Positions 34,845 through 43,957 of a DNA stretch of 64,000 nt are shown piece by piece (positions within the stretch are counted from its first letter, which is position 1; every line of letters starts with the position of its first letter). The translations under genes were made by a program, and so were the position numbers. Origin of the DNA: Streptomyces sp. NBS 14/10 (lineage in GTDB: Bacteria > Actinomycetota > Actinomycetes > Streptomycetales > Streptomycetaceae); contig NZ_NCSM01000005.1 of assembly GCF_002224125.1 (NCBI RefSeq), forward strand, positions 186,001 to 250,000, in the 5' to 3' direction. The notes under the pieces are model-generated. The model saw nothing but the letters and a program-made list of their open reading frames with translations. It was not told where the DNA came from and made no database searches.

Positions 34845-36842
34845 TCAGTCGTTCAGTCGCAGTACGCGGACGGCGCCCGCGGGCACCGCGAGGTGTCCGG
34901 CGCTGCGCTCGCCGGTGAGCAGTTCGGTGCCGGGGGTGGGGTGGGGCACCTTGGCGTCGGTGTCGCCGTGGTTGATCGCGAAGAGGTAGCTGCCACAGTC
35001 GCCGGTGCGGTACACCACCTCCACATCGCGGGGCAGGTCGGGGCGGTCCGTGAGGCCCGCGTCGGCGCAGACGGGGGCGAGCAGGGTCGCCAGGTCGTGC
35101 GGGGCGAGCCGGGTGGAGAGGTACCAGGCGGTGCCCCGGCCGAGCCGGTGGCGGGTGACGGCGGGGTGGCCCGCGGCGAAGCCGTCGGCGTAGGTCCATA
35201 CTGTCTCGGCGCCGCGTGGCACCACGATCTCGGACCAGACGTCGCCGGTGAGCCCGGCCCCGCCGGGGCCGGTCAGGCGCACCCGCCCGCCCTCGGCGAG
35301 CGGGGAGAACTCCTCGACCACCAGGCCCAGGACATCGCGCAGCGCGCCGGGGTAGGGGCCGGGGTGAACGGCGTCGTGTTCGTCGACGATGCCGGAGAAA
35401 CACGAGACGACGAGGGTGCCGCCGCCCTCGACGTACGCGCGCAGATTGTCCCCGGCGCGTGCGGTGGCGAGGTAGAGGGCGGGCACGACGACGAGCGGAT
35501 AGCGGCTCAGATCGGCCTCGGGGTGGGCGAAGTCGACGGTCAGGTGGCGGTCGTAGAGGACTTCGTAGAAGCTGTCGGCGCGTTCGCGCGCGTCCAGGTC
35601 CTCGCTCGGCCGCCACTCCAGCCGCTGCGCCCACCAGGACTCCCAGTCCCAGACCATCGCCGCGTCGGCCACCGTACGGCTGCCCCGCAGCTCGCCCAGG
35701 TTCGCCAGGTCGGCCCCGAGCGCCACGACCTCGCGCCATACGCGGCTGTCGGTGCCGGCGTGCGGCACCATCGCCGAGTGGAACTTCTCCGCGCCGTGCC
35801 GTGACTGGCGCCACTGGAAGAACAGCGCGCCCTCGGAGCCGCGGGCCACATGCCCCAGGCTGTTGCGGGCCATCTCCCCGGGCCGCTTGGCGGGGTTGCG
35901 CGGCTGCCAGCTGACGCCGCTGGTGGAGTGTTCGAGCAGCAGCCAGGGCGCGCCGCCGGCGACGGAGCGGGTCAGATCGGCGGCCATGGCGAGGTTGACA
36001 TGGGTGCGGCGGCCGTCGGTGATCAGATAGTGGTCGTTGGTGACCAGGTCGACCTCGCGGCCCCAGGCCCAGTAGTCGACCGAGTCGCACTGGCTGAGCG
36101 CGGTCATGAAGTTGGTGGTGACCGGGATGCCGGGGGACAGCCGGTGCAGGATGTCGCGCTCGGCGGTGAAGTTGGCGCGCATGGTGGCGTCGGCGAAGCG
36201 GGCGTAGTCGAGACGCTGGGCGGGGTTGGCGACGGTGGGGGTGGCGCGCGGCGGGTTGATCTGCGCGAAGGCGCCGTAGCGCTGGCCCCAGAAGGCGGTG
36301 CCCCAGGCGTCGTTGACCGCGTCCAGGGTGCCGTAGCGCTCGCGCAGCCAGTCGCGGAAGCCGTCCGCGCAGGTGTCGCAGTAGCAGGCGTTGACCGGCA
36401 CTCCGTACTCATTGTGCACATGCCACAGGGCGAGCGCGGGGTGGTCGCCGTAGCGCCGCGCGAGCTGTTCGGTGATGGCGGTCGCGGCCCGGCGGTAGGC
36501 GGGCGAGCTGTGGCAGATGGCGCCGCGTGAGCCGAACTCGTAGCGCACGCCCTCCCGGCTGACCGGCAGCGCCTCGCGGTGGGCGCGGTAGAACCAGGCG
36601 GGCGGGGCCACGGTGGGGGTGCCGAGGTCGACGGCGACACCGGCCTCGTGGAGCAGGGCGAGCAGCCGGTCCAGCCAGCCGAAGTCGTAGCGTCCGGGCT
36701 CGGGTTCCAGCAGGGCCCAGGAGAAGATCCCGACGCTGACCATGGTGACCCCGGCCTCGCGCATCAGCCGGATGTCCTCGGGCCAGAGGGATTCGGGCCA
36801 CTGCTCGGGGTTGTAGTCGCCGCCATAGGCGAGGCCAGCCAT
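34845..36842 (-). CDS. GH42 beta-galactosidase
   Basis: A 665-residue cytoplasmic enzyme (no signal peptide). The family N-terminus is GLAYGGDYNPEQWPESLWPED. The acid/base Glu is in ALWHVHNEYGVP, the zinc-type Cys cluster is CYCDTCADGFRDWL, and the nucleophile Glu is in WLLLEHSTSGVSWQPRN. A trimerisation (glutaminase-like) domain and a C-terminal beta domain follow. It hydrolyses beta-galactosides, here most likely galacto-oligosaccharides made by GH53 and imported by the divergent ABC system. A LacI-type operator-like site lies 20 bp before its start. Confidence 0.95.
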   Translation of the reverse strand: MAGLAYGGDYNPEQWPESLWPEDIRLMREAGVTMVSVGIFSWALLEPEPGRYDFGWLDRLLALLHEAGVAVDLGTPTVAPPAWFYRAHREALPVSREGVRYEFGSRGAICHSSPAYRRAATAITEQLARRYGDHPALALWHVHNEYGVPVNACYCDTCADGFRDWLRERYGTLDAVNDAWGTAFWGQRYGAFAQINPPRATPTVANPAQRLDYARFADATMRANFTAERDILHRLSPGIPVTTNFMTALSQCDSVDYWAWGREVDLVTNDHYLITDGRRTHVNLAMAADLTRSVAGGAPWLLLEHSTSGVSWQPRNPAKRPGEMARNSLGHVARGSEGALFFQWRQSRHGAEKFHSAMVPHAGTDSRVWREVVALGADLANLGELRGSRTVADAAMVWDWESWWAQRLEWRPSEDLDARERADSFYEVLYDRHLTVDFAHPEADLSRYPLVVVPALYLATARAGDNLRAYVEGGGTLVVSCFSGIVDEHDAVHPGPYPGALRDVLGLVVEEFSPLAEGGRVRLTGPGGAGLTGDVWSEIVVPRGAETVWTYADGFAAGHPAVTRHRLGRGTAWYLSTRLAPHDLATLLAPVCADAGLTDRPDLPRDVEVVYRTGDCGSYLFAINHGDTDAKVPHPTPGTELLTGERSAGHLAVPAGAVRVLRLND

Positions 36843-36861
36843 CGCAACTCCTGGGAATCAC

Positions 36862-36875
36862 TGGGAACGTACACA
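36862..36875. promoter_or_regulatory. Putative LacI operator before GH42
   Basis: TGGGAACGTACACA matches 11 of 14 positions of the site at 36963-36976 and keeps the central ACG. It is centred about 26 bp before the GH42 start codon on the minus strand. The preceding CTGGGAA block is repeated ten bases upstream (36851 and 36861). Confidence 0.5.
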
Positions 36876-36923
36876 GACCACAGAGCAGCGGCCGCCCCCA
36901 GATAACCGCATGGCAACGAGCAT

Positions 36924-36952
36924 TGACAAGCGTCATCCGCGTTTCTCTACTG
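36924..36952 (+). promoter_or_regulatory. Predicted promoter of the galactan ABC transporter operon
   Basis: A perfect -35 hexamer TTGACA (36924-36929) and TCTACT (36947-36952) are spaced by 17 bp. The start point would be about 36959, so the palindrome at 36963-36976 lies just downstream, a classic repressor position. Confidence 0.6.
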
Positions 36953-36962
36953 TTCTCTCTAC

Positions 36963-36976
36963 TGTGAACGCTCACA
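36963..36976. promoter_or_regulatory. Putative LacI operator before the transporter operon
   Basis: TGTGAACGCTCACA is a palindrome with a central CG and one mismatched pair (12 of 14 bases symmetric). It ends 20 bp before GTG 36997. The likely binder is the LacI protein encoded at 40141-41178 at the end of the same operon. Confidence 0.6.
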
Positions 36977-36996
36977 GATCGCCCAGGGAGGCATTC

Positions 36997-38310
36997 GTGA
37001 ACCATCACCCCGTCAACCTTCGTGTCCTCGCGGTATCGGTCGCGGCCGCCTTGTCGGCCACCGCCCTGCTCACCGGCTGCGGCTCGTCCGACGACTCGGC
37101 CGACTCGGACGGTCCGGTCGAGCTGACCTACTGGGCCTGGGCACCCGACCTCGAGAAGGTCGCGGCGATCTGGAACAAGGAACACCCGGACATCAAGGTG
37201 ACCGTCAAGAAGCAGGCGTCCGGCGACGACCTCGTCACCAAGATCATCACGGCTGCCAAGGCGCATAAGGCCCCGGACCTGGTGCAGGCCGAGTACCAGG
37301 CGCTGCCCACCCTGGTCAGCAACGATGTGCTGGCCGACATATCCGGTCAGGTGGGCGACGTCGAGGGCGAGTTCGCCGGGGGCATCTGGCGCCAGGTCAC
37401 CCTCGGTACGGACGCGGTCTACGCCCTGCCCCAGGACTCCGGGCCGATGATGCTGTACTACCGCAAGGACCTGTTCCAGCAGTACGACCTCCAGGTCCCC
37501 ACCACCTGGGAGGAGTTCGCGGCCACCGCCCGCAAGCTCAAGGAGAAGGCCCCGGACAAGGCGCTCACCACCTTCTCCGCCAATGACTCCGGACTCTTCG
37601 CGGGCCTGGCCCAGCAGGCCGGCGCCAGCTGGTGGACCACCCGCGGCGACAAGTGGAAGGTGGCCATCGACGGCGCCCCCACCCGCAAGGTCGCCGACTT
37701 CTGGGGCGGCCTGGTCAAGGAGGGGGCCATCGACAACCAGCCGATGTACACCCCGGCCTGGAACAAGGCGCTCAACACCGGTAAGCAGATCGCCTGGGTG
37801 AGCGCGGTATGGGCACCCGGCACCCTCAAGACCGCGGCCCCCGACACCCAGGGCACATGGGCGATGGCGCCCCTCCCCCAGTGGAGCAAGGGCTCGAACT
37901 GGACCGGCAGCTGGGGCGGCTCCTCCACCGCCGTCACCAACGACAGCGCGCACAAGGACGCCGCCGCGAAGTTCGCGAAGTGGCTCAACACCGACCCGAA
38001 GGCGGTCGCCGCGCTGGTGAAGGTGTGCAACGTCTACCCGGCCGCCACCACCGCGCACAATGGCGACGCGCTGAAGAAGGCGCCCGACTTCTTCTCCGAC
38101 CAGCCCGACTTCTACGCCAAGGTCGCCGAGATCACCGAGGGCATCGCACCCGCCGCCTGGGGGCCGAACGTCAACGTCGCGTACGCGTCCTTCAACGACA
38201 GCTTCGGCAAGGCCGCCAAGAACAAGTCCGACTTCGGCGCCGCGCTGACGGCCATGCAGCAGGCCACCGTCACCGATCTGAAGAAGCACGGCTTCGAGGT
38301 CGCCGAGTGA
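36997..38310 (+). CDS. Sugar ABC transporter substrate-binding lipoprotein
   Basis: A 437-residue lipoprotein. GTG 36997 follows AGGGAGG by 5 bp. The signal ends in the lipobox LLTGC (Cys about residue 28), then a Ser/Asp-rich linker. The mature domain has ELTYWAWAPDLEKVAAIWNKEHPDIKV and MMLYYRKDLF, typical of cluster-B (family 1) sugar-binding proteins. It should bind galacto-oligosaccharides, inferred from GH42 and GH53 next door. The stop overlaps the first permease start (GTGA). No dedicated ATPase gene is in the cluster; Streptomyces sugar importers usually share the MsiK ATPase. Confidence 0.93.
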   Translation: MNHHPVNLRVLAVSVAAALSATALLTGCGSSDDSADSDGPVELTYWAWAPDLEKVAAIWNKEHPDIKVTVKKQASGDDLVTKIITAAKAHKAPDLVQAEYQALPTLVSNDVLADISGQVGDVEGEFAGGIWRQVTLGTDAVYALPQDSGPMMLYYRKDLFQQYDLQVPTTWEEFAATARKLKEKAPDKALTTFSANDSGLFAGLAQQAGASWWTTRGDKWKVAIDGAPTRKVADFWGGLVKEGAIDNQPMYTPAWNKALNTGKQIAWVSAVWAPGTLKTAAPDTQGTWAMAPLPQWSKGSNWTGSWGGSSTAVTNDSAHKDAAAKFAKWLNTDPKAVAALVKVCNVYPAATTAHNGDALKKAPDFFSDQPDFYAKVAEITEGIAPAAWGPNVNVAYASFNDSFGKAAKNKSDFGAALTAMQQATVTDLKKHGFEVAE

Positions 38311-39242
38311 CCCTGCGCCCCACGGGGCACGGTCCGCGCCGCGCCCCCTATGTCTTCCTCCTTCCCGCGATCCTCCTGTTCGCCGGTCTGTTCGCGCTGC
38401 CCATCGGCTACGCCCTCTACCTCAGCCTCCGCAAGATCGACGTCAAGGGCCTGGGCCTTGGCAAGGGCGCCCGGGAAGAGGTGTGGGCCGGTCTTTCCAA
38501 CTACACCGACGCGCTGCACGACCCGGAACTGCTCGACGGCGCCCGGCGCGTCCTCGGATACGGCCTGATCGTCGTGCCCACGATGCTGGGCCTGGCCCTG
38601 CTGTTCGCGCTGCTGCTCGACGCCGACCGGCGGGGCCGCAAGGACACCCTGCTGCGCGGCTTCTCACGGCTGGCGATCTTCCTTCCGTACGCGATCCCCG
38701 GCGTGGTCGCCGCGCTGTTGTGGGGGTTCCTCTATCTGCCCGATGTGAGCCCGTTCCACTATCTGCTCGACAAGGCCGGGCTGCCGCGGCCCGAACTGCT
38801 GGACGGCAACGGGCTCTATGTGTCCCTGTCCAATATCGCGGTGTGGGGCGGCACCGGCTTCAACATGATCGTGATCTACACCTCGCTGCGGTCCATACCC
38901 GCCGAGGTCTACGAGGCGGCGCGGCTCGACGGGTGCTCCCAGATACAGATCGCGCTGCGCATCAAGATCCCCATGGTGGTCCCGTCCCTCGTGCTCACCT
39001 TCTTCTTCTCGATCATCGCCACCGTGCAGGTGTTCAGCGAACCGACCACGCTCAAGCCGCTCACCAACTCGGTCTCCACCACCTGGAGCCCCCTGATGGA
39101 TGTCCATCAGAAGGCCTTCGTGGAGGGCGATCTCTACGCGGCCGCCGCCACCTCGGTGATCATCGCGGTCGTCACCCTGGTCCTGTCCTTCGGTTTCCTG
39201 AGGTTCGCGGGCGCCCGTACCGGTCAGGGAGACGCCCGATGA
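38307..39242 (+). CDS. Sugar ABC transporter permease (MalF/UgpA-like)
   Basis: A 311-residue membrane protein with six predicted helices, from PYVFLLPAILLFAGLFALPIGYAL onward. The cytoplasmic EAA loop, which contacts the ATPase, reads YEAARLDGCSQIQIALRIKIPM. GTG 38307 overlaps the binding-protein stop by 4 bp, and the gene's own stop overlaps the next ATG. Confidence 0.93.
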   Translation: MTLRPTGHGPRRAPYVFLLPAILLFAGLFALPIGYALYLSLRKIDVKGLGLGKGAREEVWAGLSNYTDALHDPELLDGARRVLGYGLIVVPTMLGLALLFALLLDADRRGRKDTLLRGFSRLAIFLPYAIPGVVAALLWGFLYLPDVSPFHYLLDKAGLPRPELLDGNGLYVSLSNIAVWGGTGFNMIVIYTSLRSIPAEVYEAARLDGCSQIQIALRIKIPMVVPSLVLTFFFSIIATVQVFSEPTTLKPLTNSVSTTWSPLMDVHQKAFVEGDLYAAAATSVIIAVVTLVLSFGFLRFAGARTGQGDAR

Positions 39243-40105
39243 GCACCACCGCCACCACCGCCACCCCGGCCGCCCGCGGCCGCGCCTCCTGGATCCCCAC
39301 CGCCCTGCTGCTGCTCGGCGCCCTCTACTGCCTGCTGCCGGTCGCCTGGGTCGCGATCGCCTCCACCAAGAGCGGAGGCGAGCTCTTCTCCACCTTCACC
39401 TTCCTGCCGGGCACCGGATTCGCGGACAACATCGCCGACCTGTCCGCGTACCGCGACGGTGTGTACTGGAGGTGGATGGCCAACTCGCTGCTGTACGCGG
39501 GGCTCGGCGCGCTGCTGTCCTGCGCCGTCTCCGCCCTGTCCGGCTACGCCCTGGCGCGCTACCGGTTCCGCGGCCGCGAGGCCGTCTTCAACGTCCTGCT
39601 GACCGGGGTGCTGATGCCCCCGGTGATCCTCGCCGTACCGCAGTACCTGCTGCTGGCCAAGGCCGACATGGCCGACACCTATCTGTCGGTGCTGCTGCCG
39701 AACATCCTGTCGCCGTACGGAATCTATCTGGCGCGGATCTACGCGGCCGCGGCCGTCCCCGCCGAAATGGTCGAGGCGGGGCGGATGGACGGCGCGGGAG
39801 AGTGGCGGATCTTCCGCTCGGTGGCGCTGCCGATGATGCGGCCCGGCCTGGTCACGGTCTTCCTCTTCCAGTTCGTGACCATCTGGAACAACTTCCTGCT
39901 GCCGTACATCATGCTCGGCGACGACGAGAAGTTCCCCGTCACCCTGGGGCTGTTCACCCTGCTGCGGCAGGGCTCCGCCACCCCGGCCCTGTACACCCTC
40001 GTCATCACCGGAGCGCTGCTGGCCATCATCCCGCTCATCGCGCTGTTCCTGGTCGTCCAGCGCTTCTGGAGTCTGGATCTGCTCTCCGGGGCCGTAAAGT
40101 CCTGA
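39239..40105 (+). CDS. Sugar ABC transporter permease (MalG/UgpE-like)
   Basis: A 288-residue second permease with six helices, including WIPTALLLLGALYCLLPVAWVAIAS. The EAA loop reads VEAGRMDGAGEWRIFRSVALPMM. ATG 39239 overlaps the previous stop (ATGA). It forms the heterodimeric channel with the preceding permease. The LacI gene starts 35 bp downstream in the same direction. Confidence 0.93.
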   Translation: MSTTATTATPAARGRASWIPTALLLLGALYCLLPVAWVAIASTKSGGELFSTFTFLPGTGFADNIADLSAYRDGVYWRWMANSLLYAGLGALLSCAVSALSGYALARYRFRGREAVFNVLLTGVLMPPVILAVPQYLLLAKADMADTYLSVLLPNILSPYGIYLARIYAAAAVPAEMVEAGRMDGAGEWRIFRSVALPMMRPGLVTVFLFQFVTIWNNFLLPYIMLGDDEKFPVTLGLFTLLRQGSATPALYTLVITGALLAIIPLIALFLVVQRFWSLDLLSGAVKS

Positions 40106-40140
40106 CCGACGAAGCGATATCTGGAGAGACAAGAACGCGC

Positions 40141-41178
40141 ATGAGCCGCACCGGCAACAGCACCCCCGGCCGACGACGGCCACCGACCATCCATGACGTG
40201 GCGCGCGAGGCCGGAGTCTCGCGCGGCACCGTCTCGCGCGTCCTCAACGGTGGGCACTATGTGAGCCCGGGGGCGCAGGAGGCGGTCAACGCCGCCATCC
40301 GCAAGACCGGCTATGTGGTCAACCGGCACGCCCGCTCGTTGATCACCGGCCGGTCGGACTCGGTGGCCTTCCTGCTCACCGAGCCGCAGGAGCGGTTCTT
40401 CGAGGACCCCAACTTCAGTGTGCTGCTGCGCGGCTGCACCCAGGCGCTGGCCGCACACGACATCACGCTGCTGCTGATGAGCGCGAGCGACGAACCGGAG
40501 CGGCGGCGGATCACGCGCTTCCTCACCGGCGGCCATGTCGACGGGGTGCTGCTGGTCTCCAGCCACTCCGGCGACCCGCTCGCCACCCGGCTGCGGAAGG
40601 CCGGGGTGCCGCTGGTGGCCTGCGGCAAACCGCTGGTCCAGAGCCCGGGGATGGCCTACGTCGCCGCCGACGACCGCGCCGGGGCCCGCGACATGGTGCG
40701 CCATCTGCTGAACACCGGCCGCCGTCGCATAGCGACCGTCACCGGTCCGCTGGACACCCCCGGCGGCGTCGACCGGCTCGCCGGATACCGCGAAGAACTC
40801 GCGGCGGCGGGCCTGGCGGCGGACGAGGAGCTGGTGGTCTCGGGCGACTACAGCCGTGCCAGCGGCGATCGGGCGGCGGCCGAGCTGCTGGCGCGGGCGC
40901 CGGACCTGGACGCCGTCTTCGTCGCCTCGGACCTGATGGCCCAGGGCGTGCTGGCCGCGCTGCGGCGGAGCGGGCGGCGGGTGCCGCAGGACGTCGCCGT
41001 GGCCGGGTTCGACGACTCCCCCGCCGCGCTGGCCACCAGCCCCGGCCTCACCACGATCCGCCAGCCGTGGGAGCGGATCACCGCCGAGATGGTACGGGTG
41101 CTGCTGGCGCAGATCGGCGGCGAGGAGCCGTCCGGGGTGATCCTCCCCACCGAACTCGTGATCCGGGAATCGGCCTGA
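40141..41178 (+). CDS. LacI-family repressor of the galactan locus
   Basis: A 345-residue regulator. The helix-turn-helix and hinge are PTIHDVAREAGVSRGTVSRVLNGGHYVSPGAQEAV; a periplasmic-binding-protein-like effector domain follows (VAFLLTEPQ..., VDGVLLVSSH, AVFVASDLMAQGVLAALRRSGRRVPQDVAVAGFDDS). It ends the transporter operon and probably senses galactose or galactobiose, releasing the operators at 36862 and 36963. The target assignment is inference from position and from the paired sites. Confidence 0.92.
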   Translation: MSRTGNSTPGRRRPPTIHDVAREAGVSRGTVSRVLNGGHYVSPGAQEAVNAAIRKTGYVVNRHARSLITGRSDSVAFLLTEPQERFFEDPNFSVLLRGCTQALAAHDITLLLMSASDEPERRRITRFLTGGHVDGVLLVSSHSGDPLATRLRKAGVPLVACGKPLVQSPGMAYVAADDRAGARDMVRHLLNTGRRRIATVTGPLDTPGGVDRLAGYREELAAAGLAADEELVVSGDYSRASGDRAAAELLARAPDLDAVFVASDLMAQGVLAALRRSGRRVPQDVAVAGFDDSPAALATSPGLTTIRQPWERITAEMVRVLLAQIGGEEPSGVILPTELVIRESA

Positions 41179-41252
41179 GCCGCCGAGGTGCGGGCACCGC
41201 GTGTGCCGCGGCGCCCGCGCCCCTCCCCGCTGCGCGGCCGTGTGGCGGCGCG

Positions 41253-42689
41253 CTACCGCGCGAAGCCGCGGCCCAGCTGCGCGTCCGCCTCGGGGCCGCC
41301 CAGCGCGTTCGGCCCGAACGAGACGACCCCGGTGGTGGTCAGCCCGCCCGTGCCGCCACGCAGCACCCAGGCCGCGCCGCTCGAGGTATAGGTACCGTCC
41401 TCGTCGGGCGCGCCCACGGCCAGGTCGTCCTTGCCGTCGCCGTCGGTGTCCCCGAGCCGCACGGCCGCGCCGAAGTGGTCCCCGGCCTCCGCGGCGCCCG
41501 GGACGCCCGCGGTGTCCTGGGTGAACGCCTGGGCACCGGTGCCGCTGAGGCCGCCCGCGCCGCCGTAGAGCTGGACGACGCTGCCTGCGTCCACGCCGCC
41601 GTCCAGGTCCTCGTACGGGATGCCGACCGCGATGTCCGCGTACCCGTCGCCGTTGACGTCACCGGCGCTCAGCGAGTAGCCGAACTGATCGCCGTCCTCG
41701 TTCACCCCGGGCACGCCCGCGGTGTTCTGGTCGATGACCTTGGTGCGGGTGGCGCCGGGGCCGCTCGCGGAGCCGTAGAGGACCTTGATGGTGCCGTGGT
41801 CGTACGGCAGGTTCTCCACCACGTTGCCGGGGACGGTCCGGATGATCAGGTCGGCGTAGCCGTCCTTGTCGACGTCGCCGATGGTGCCCGAGGCGGCGTG
41901 GTCGGTCCGGGTCGGCGCCGAGCCCAGGCCGCTCGCGCCGCCCTTCCAGTACAGGCTCGGCTCGGACATCTCCTCGAAGGCGTGGGTGGTGACCAGGTCG
42001 TCGGAGCCGTCGCCGTTGATGTCGCCCGCGACCATTTCGGTCGGGCCGAAGGTACGGCCCGTGTTCAGGGTGTTCGCGGTGGCCGCGGCGCCCTGGCGGG
42101 TGAACGGGCCGTACAGCACGCGCAGTTCGCCCTCGCCGGTGCCCTCCGCGACCAGGTCGGCGTGGCCGTCGCCGTTGAAGTCGCCGCCGGCCAGGATCCC
42201 GTCGTCGGTGCTGGTGGCGTCGGGCAGCGCGGTGCCGCCCGTCAGCCCGCCCGCCGAGCCCCACAGGACGGTGACGGGCGAGTCGCCCGAGGACTGCACG
42301 GCCAGGTCGGTGTAGCCGTCGCCGTCCAGGTCCCGGGCGACCGTGCGGTAGCCGAACCAGGCCCCGTCCGCCGGGTCGCCGGGCACGCCTGCGGTCGCCC
42401 TGCTGATGATCTGCCGGTGGGTGGTGTCCGCCCCGGTGGCGGAACCGTAGACCACCGCGACATAGCCGGCGCGGGTCTTGCCGCCGACCGTGGCGGCGGG
42501 GGCGGAGACGACGACGTCCGGGTGGCCGTCCTTGTCGAAGTCGGCCCGCGGCGCGGCCCCGGCGAGGGAGGTGCCGGTGGCACCCTGCTCGGCGGCGCCG
42601 GCAGTTGAAGTGGACAGTAAGGCGGGGGTGGTTACGAGTGCGGCCACCATCGCGCAGCGCACGGCGGTGGCAATGGAGCGGTGACGCAC
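41253..42689 (-). CDS. Secreted FG-GAP/VCBS repeat beta-propeller protein
   Basis: A 478-residue exported protein. GTG 42689 is chosen because AGGAGG (42694-42699) precedes it by 4 bp; an ATG ten codons earlier has no ribosome site. A Sec signal (ATAVRCAMVAALVTTPALLS) leads to seven repeats, each with a calcium-loop motif: DFDKDGHPD, DLDGDGYTD, DFNGDGHAD, DINGDGSDD, DVDKDGYAD, DVNGDGYAD and DTDGDGKDD. Seven motifs fit an integrin-alpha-like seven-bladed propeller. Such proteins bind surfaces or polysaccharide; no catalytic motif is seen. It converges with the LacI gene. Confidence 0.9.
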   Translation of the reverse strand: MRHRSIATAVRCAMVAALVTTPALLSTSTAGAAEQGATGTSLAGAAPRADFDKDGHPDVVVSAPAATVGGKTRAGYVAVVYGSATGADTTHRQIISRATAGVPGDPADGAWFGYRTVARDLDGDGYTDLAVQSSGDSPVTVLWGSAGGLTGGTALPDATSTDDGILAGGDFNGDGHADLVAEGTGEGELRVLYGPFTRQGAAATANTLNTGRTFGPTEMVAGDINGDGSDDLVTTHAFEEMSEPSLYWKGGASGLGSAPTRTDHAASGTIGDVDKDGYADLIIRTVPGNVVENLPYDHGTIKVLYGSASGPGATRTKVIDQNTAGVPGVNEDGDQFGYSLSAGDVNGDGYADIAVGIPYEDLDGGVDAGSVVQLYGGAGGLSGTGAQAFTQDTAGVPGAAEAGDHFGAAVRLGDTDGDGKDDLAVGAPDEDGTYTSSGAAWVLRGGTGGLTTTGVVSFGPNALGGPEADAQLGRGFAR

Positions 42690-42776
42690 AAGTCCTCCTG
42701 CTGTTGGTACAGAGTTCATCTCAGGTACACCCTGGAGGACTGCTGATCGGGGGCGACGGTTGTGCGCCGGGCGCGA

Positions 42777-43877
42777 TCAATCCATATGTGACGCGTCGGC
42801 CGGGCCCGGCTCCGCGCCGTCCGGCTCATCCGTGTCCGACCCATCCGCCGGCTCCCGGACATACCGCAGGACACCCATCATGTGGTGGTCGCCGACGGTC
42901 TCCGGGGCTGCGGCCACGCAGTCCGCCAGCTCCTTGGTGAGGGCGTCGGCGTCGATTCCGGCCCCGATCATCACCAGTTGTGTCGTCCGGGTCTCGCCGG
43001 GCGCCCAGTCCGACGGCTGGAAGCGGAGGTAGGAGCCGACCGCGTGCAGGGCGAACTTCTCGCCGTGTCCGGGGGCGGCGAAGTGGAGGAAACCCTTCAT
43101 CCGATAGAGCCCGGCGGGCCGGCCGTCGACGAATTCCATGAACCGGCGCGGATCCAGCGGCCGGTCTGCGGTGAACTCCACGCTCTGGTAGGCCGCGTGG
43201 AGGTGTTCGTGCCAGTCGTCCTCGTCCGAGCACACCTCGGCGAAGGAGAGCTGGTGGAACCGCTCCTCGTCCGGCGCGCCGGGGCCGCGGTCGAAGAGGA
43301 AGTCGGGGTCGACGCGCCCGTGTTCGGCGGTGACGACGGGGGTGCCCGGGGCGATCCGGGCGACTGTCTCCAGCACCCGGGTGCGCTCCGGCTCCCGGAC
43401 CCGGTCGGCCTTGTTGAGCACCACCGCGTCGGCTGCCCGCACATGCCGGTCGAGCTCCGGGTGGCGCTCACGGATGTTCTCGAACTCCACGGCGTCGACG
43501 ACCTCGACCAGTCCGCCGTACGCGATGTGCTCGCATCCGCTGGAGAGCAGTGTACGGATCATGCTCTGCGGCTCGGCGAGGCCGCTCGCCTCGATCACGA
43601 TGACATCGATGCCCAGGCCCGGTTCGGTGAGCCGGGCCAGCATCTCGTCCATCTCGGATGAGTCCGCGGCGCAGCACAGACAGCCGTTCTCGATCGGGAT
43701 CATGGAGTCGACCTGACCGGCGACGGCCATCGCGTCGATGTTGATGCTTCCGAAGTCGTTGACTATGACGCCGATGCGGGTGTCCACGCTGCCGCGCAGC
43801 AGGTGGTTGAGCATGGTCGTCTTTCCGGAGCCCAGGAAACCAGTGACGAGTACGACCGGGATCCGCCTGGTGGCCAA
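42777..43877 (-). CDS. CobW/COG0523-family GTPase, putative metallochaperone
   Basis: A 366-residue G3E GTPase. Walker A is GFLGSGKTTMLNHLL, the metal site is ENGCLCC (Cys-x-Cys-Cys), Walker B is VIVIEASGLAEP and the base-recognition motif is LNKAD. The C-terminal CobW domain ends in an Asp/Glu/Pro-rich tail with HMMG and ASHMD. Such proteins deliver zinc or cobalt to target enzymes. I saw no clear Zur-type palindrome in the 80 bp upstream, so zinc regulation is not shown. Confidence 0.92.
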   Translation of the reverse strand: MATRRIPVVLVTGFLGSGKTTMLNHLLRGSVDTRIGVIVNDFGSINIDAMAVAGQVDSMIPIENGCLCCAADSSEMDEMLARLTEPGLGIDVIVIEASGLAEPQSMIRTLLSSGCEHIAYGGLVEVVDAVEFENIRERHPELDRHVRAADAVVLNKADRVREPERTRVLETVARIAPGTPVVTAEHGRVDPDFLFDRGPGAPDEERFHQLSFAEVCSDEDDWHEHLHAAYQSVEFTADRPLDPRRFMEFVDGRPAGLYRMKGFLHFAAPGHGEKFALHAVGSYLRFQPSDWAPGETRTTQLVMIGAGIDADALTKELADCVAAAPETVGDHHMMGVLRYVREPADGSDTDEPDGAEPGPADASHMD

Positions 43878-43957
43878 GGTTGCGACTCCGTTGCAGTGAT
43901 TGCGTTGCGGTGATGCGTATGCAGCGACTCGTGGGCGCGCGGCTGCGACGGCTCATT

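Noticed and set aside
34672..36090. Continuous minus-strand frame joining GH53 to sequence inside GH42
   Set aside because: The extra part is out of frame with GH42, Arg/Pro-rich and without domains. The GH53 signal peptide starts at 34671.
43878..43957. Zur box upstream of the CobW GTPase
   Set aside because: No TGAAAAT-type palindrome is visible; repeated TTGC/GTTGCG words there are not arranged as an inverted repeat.
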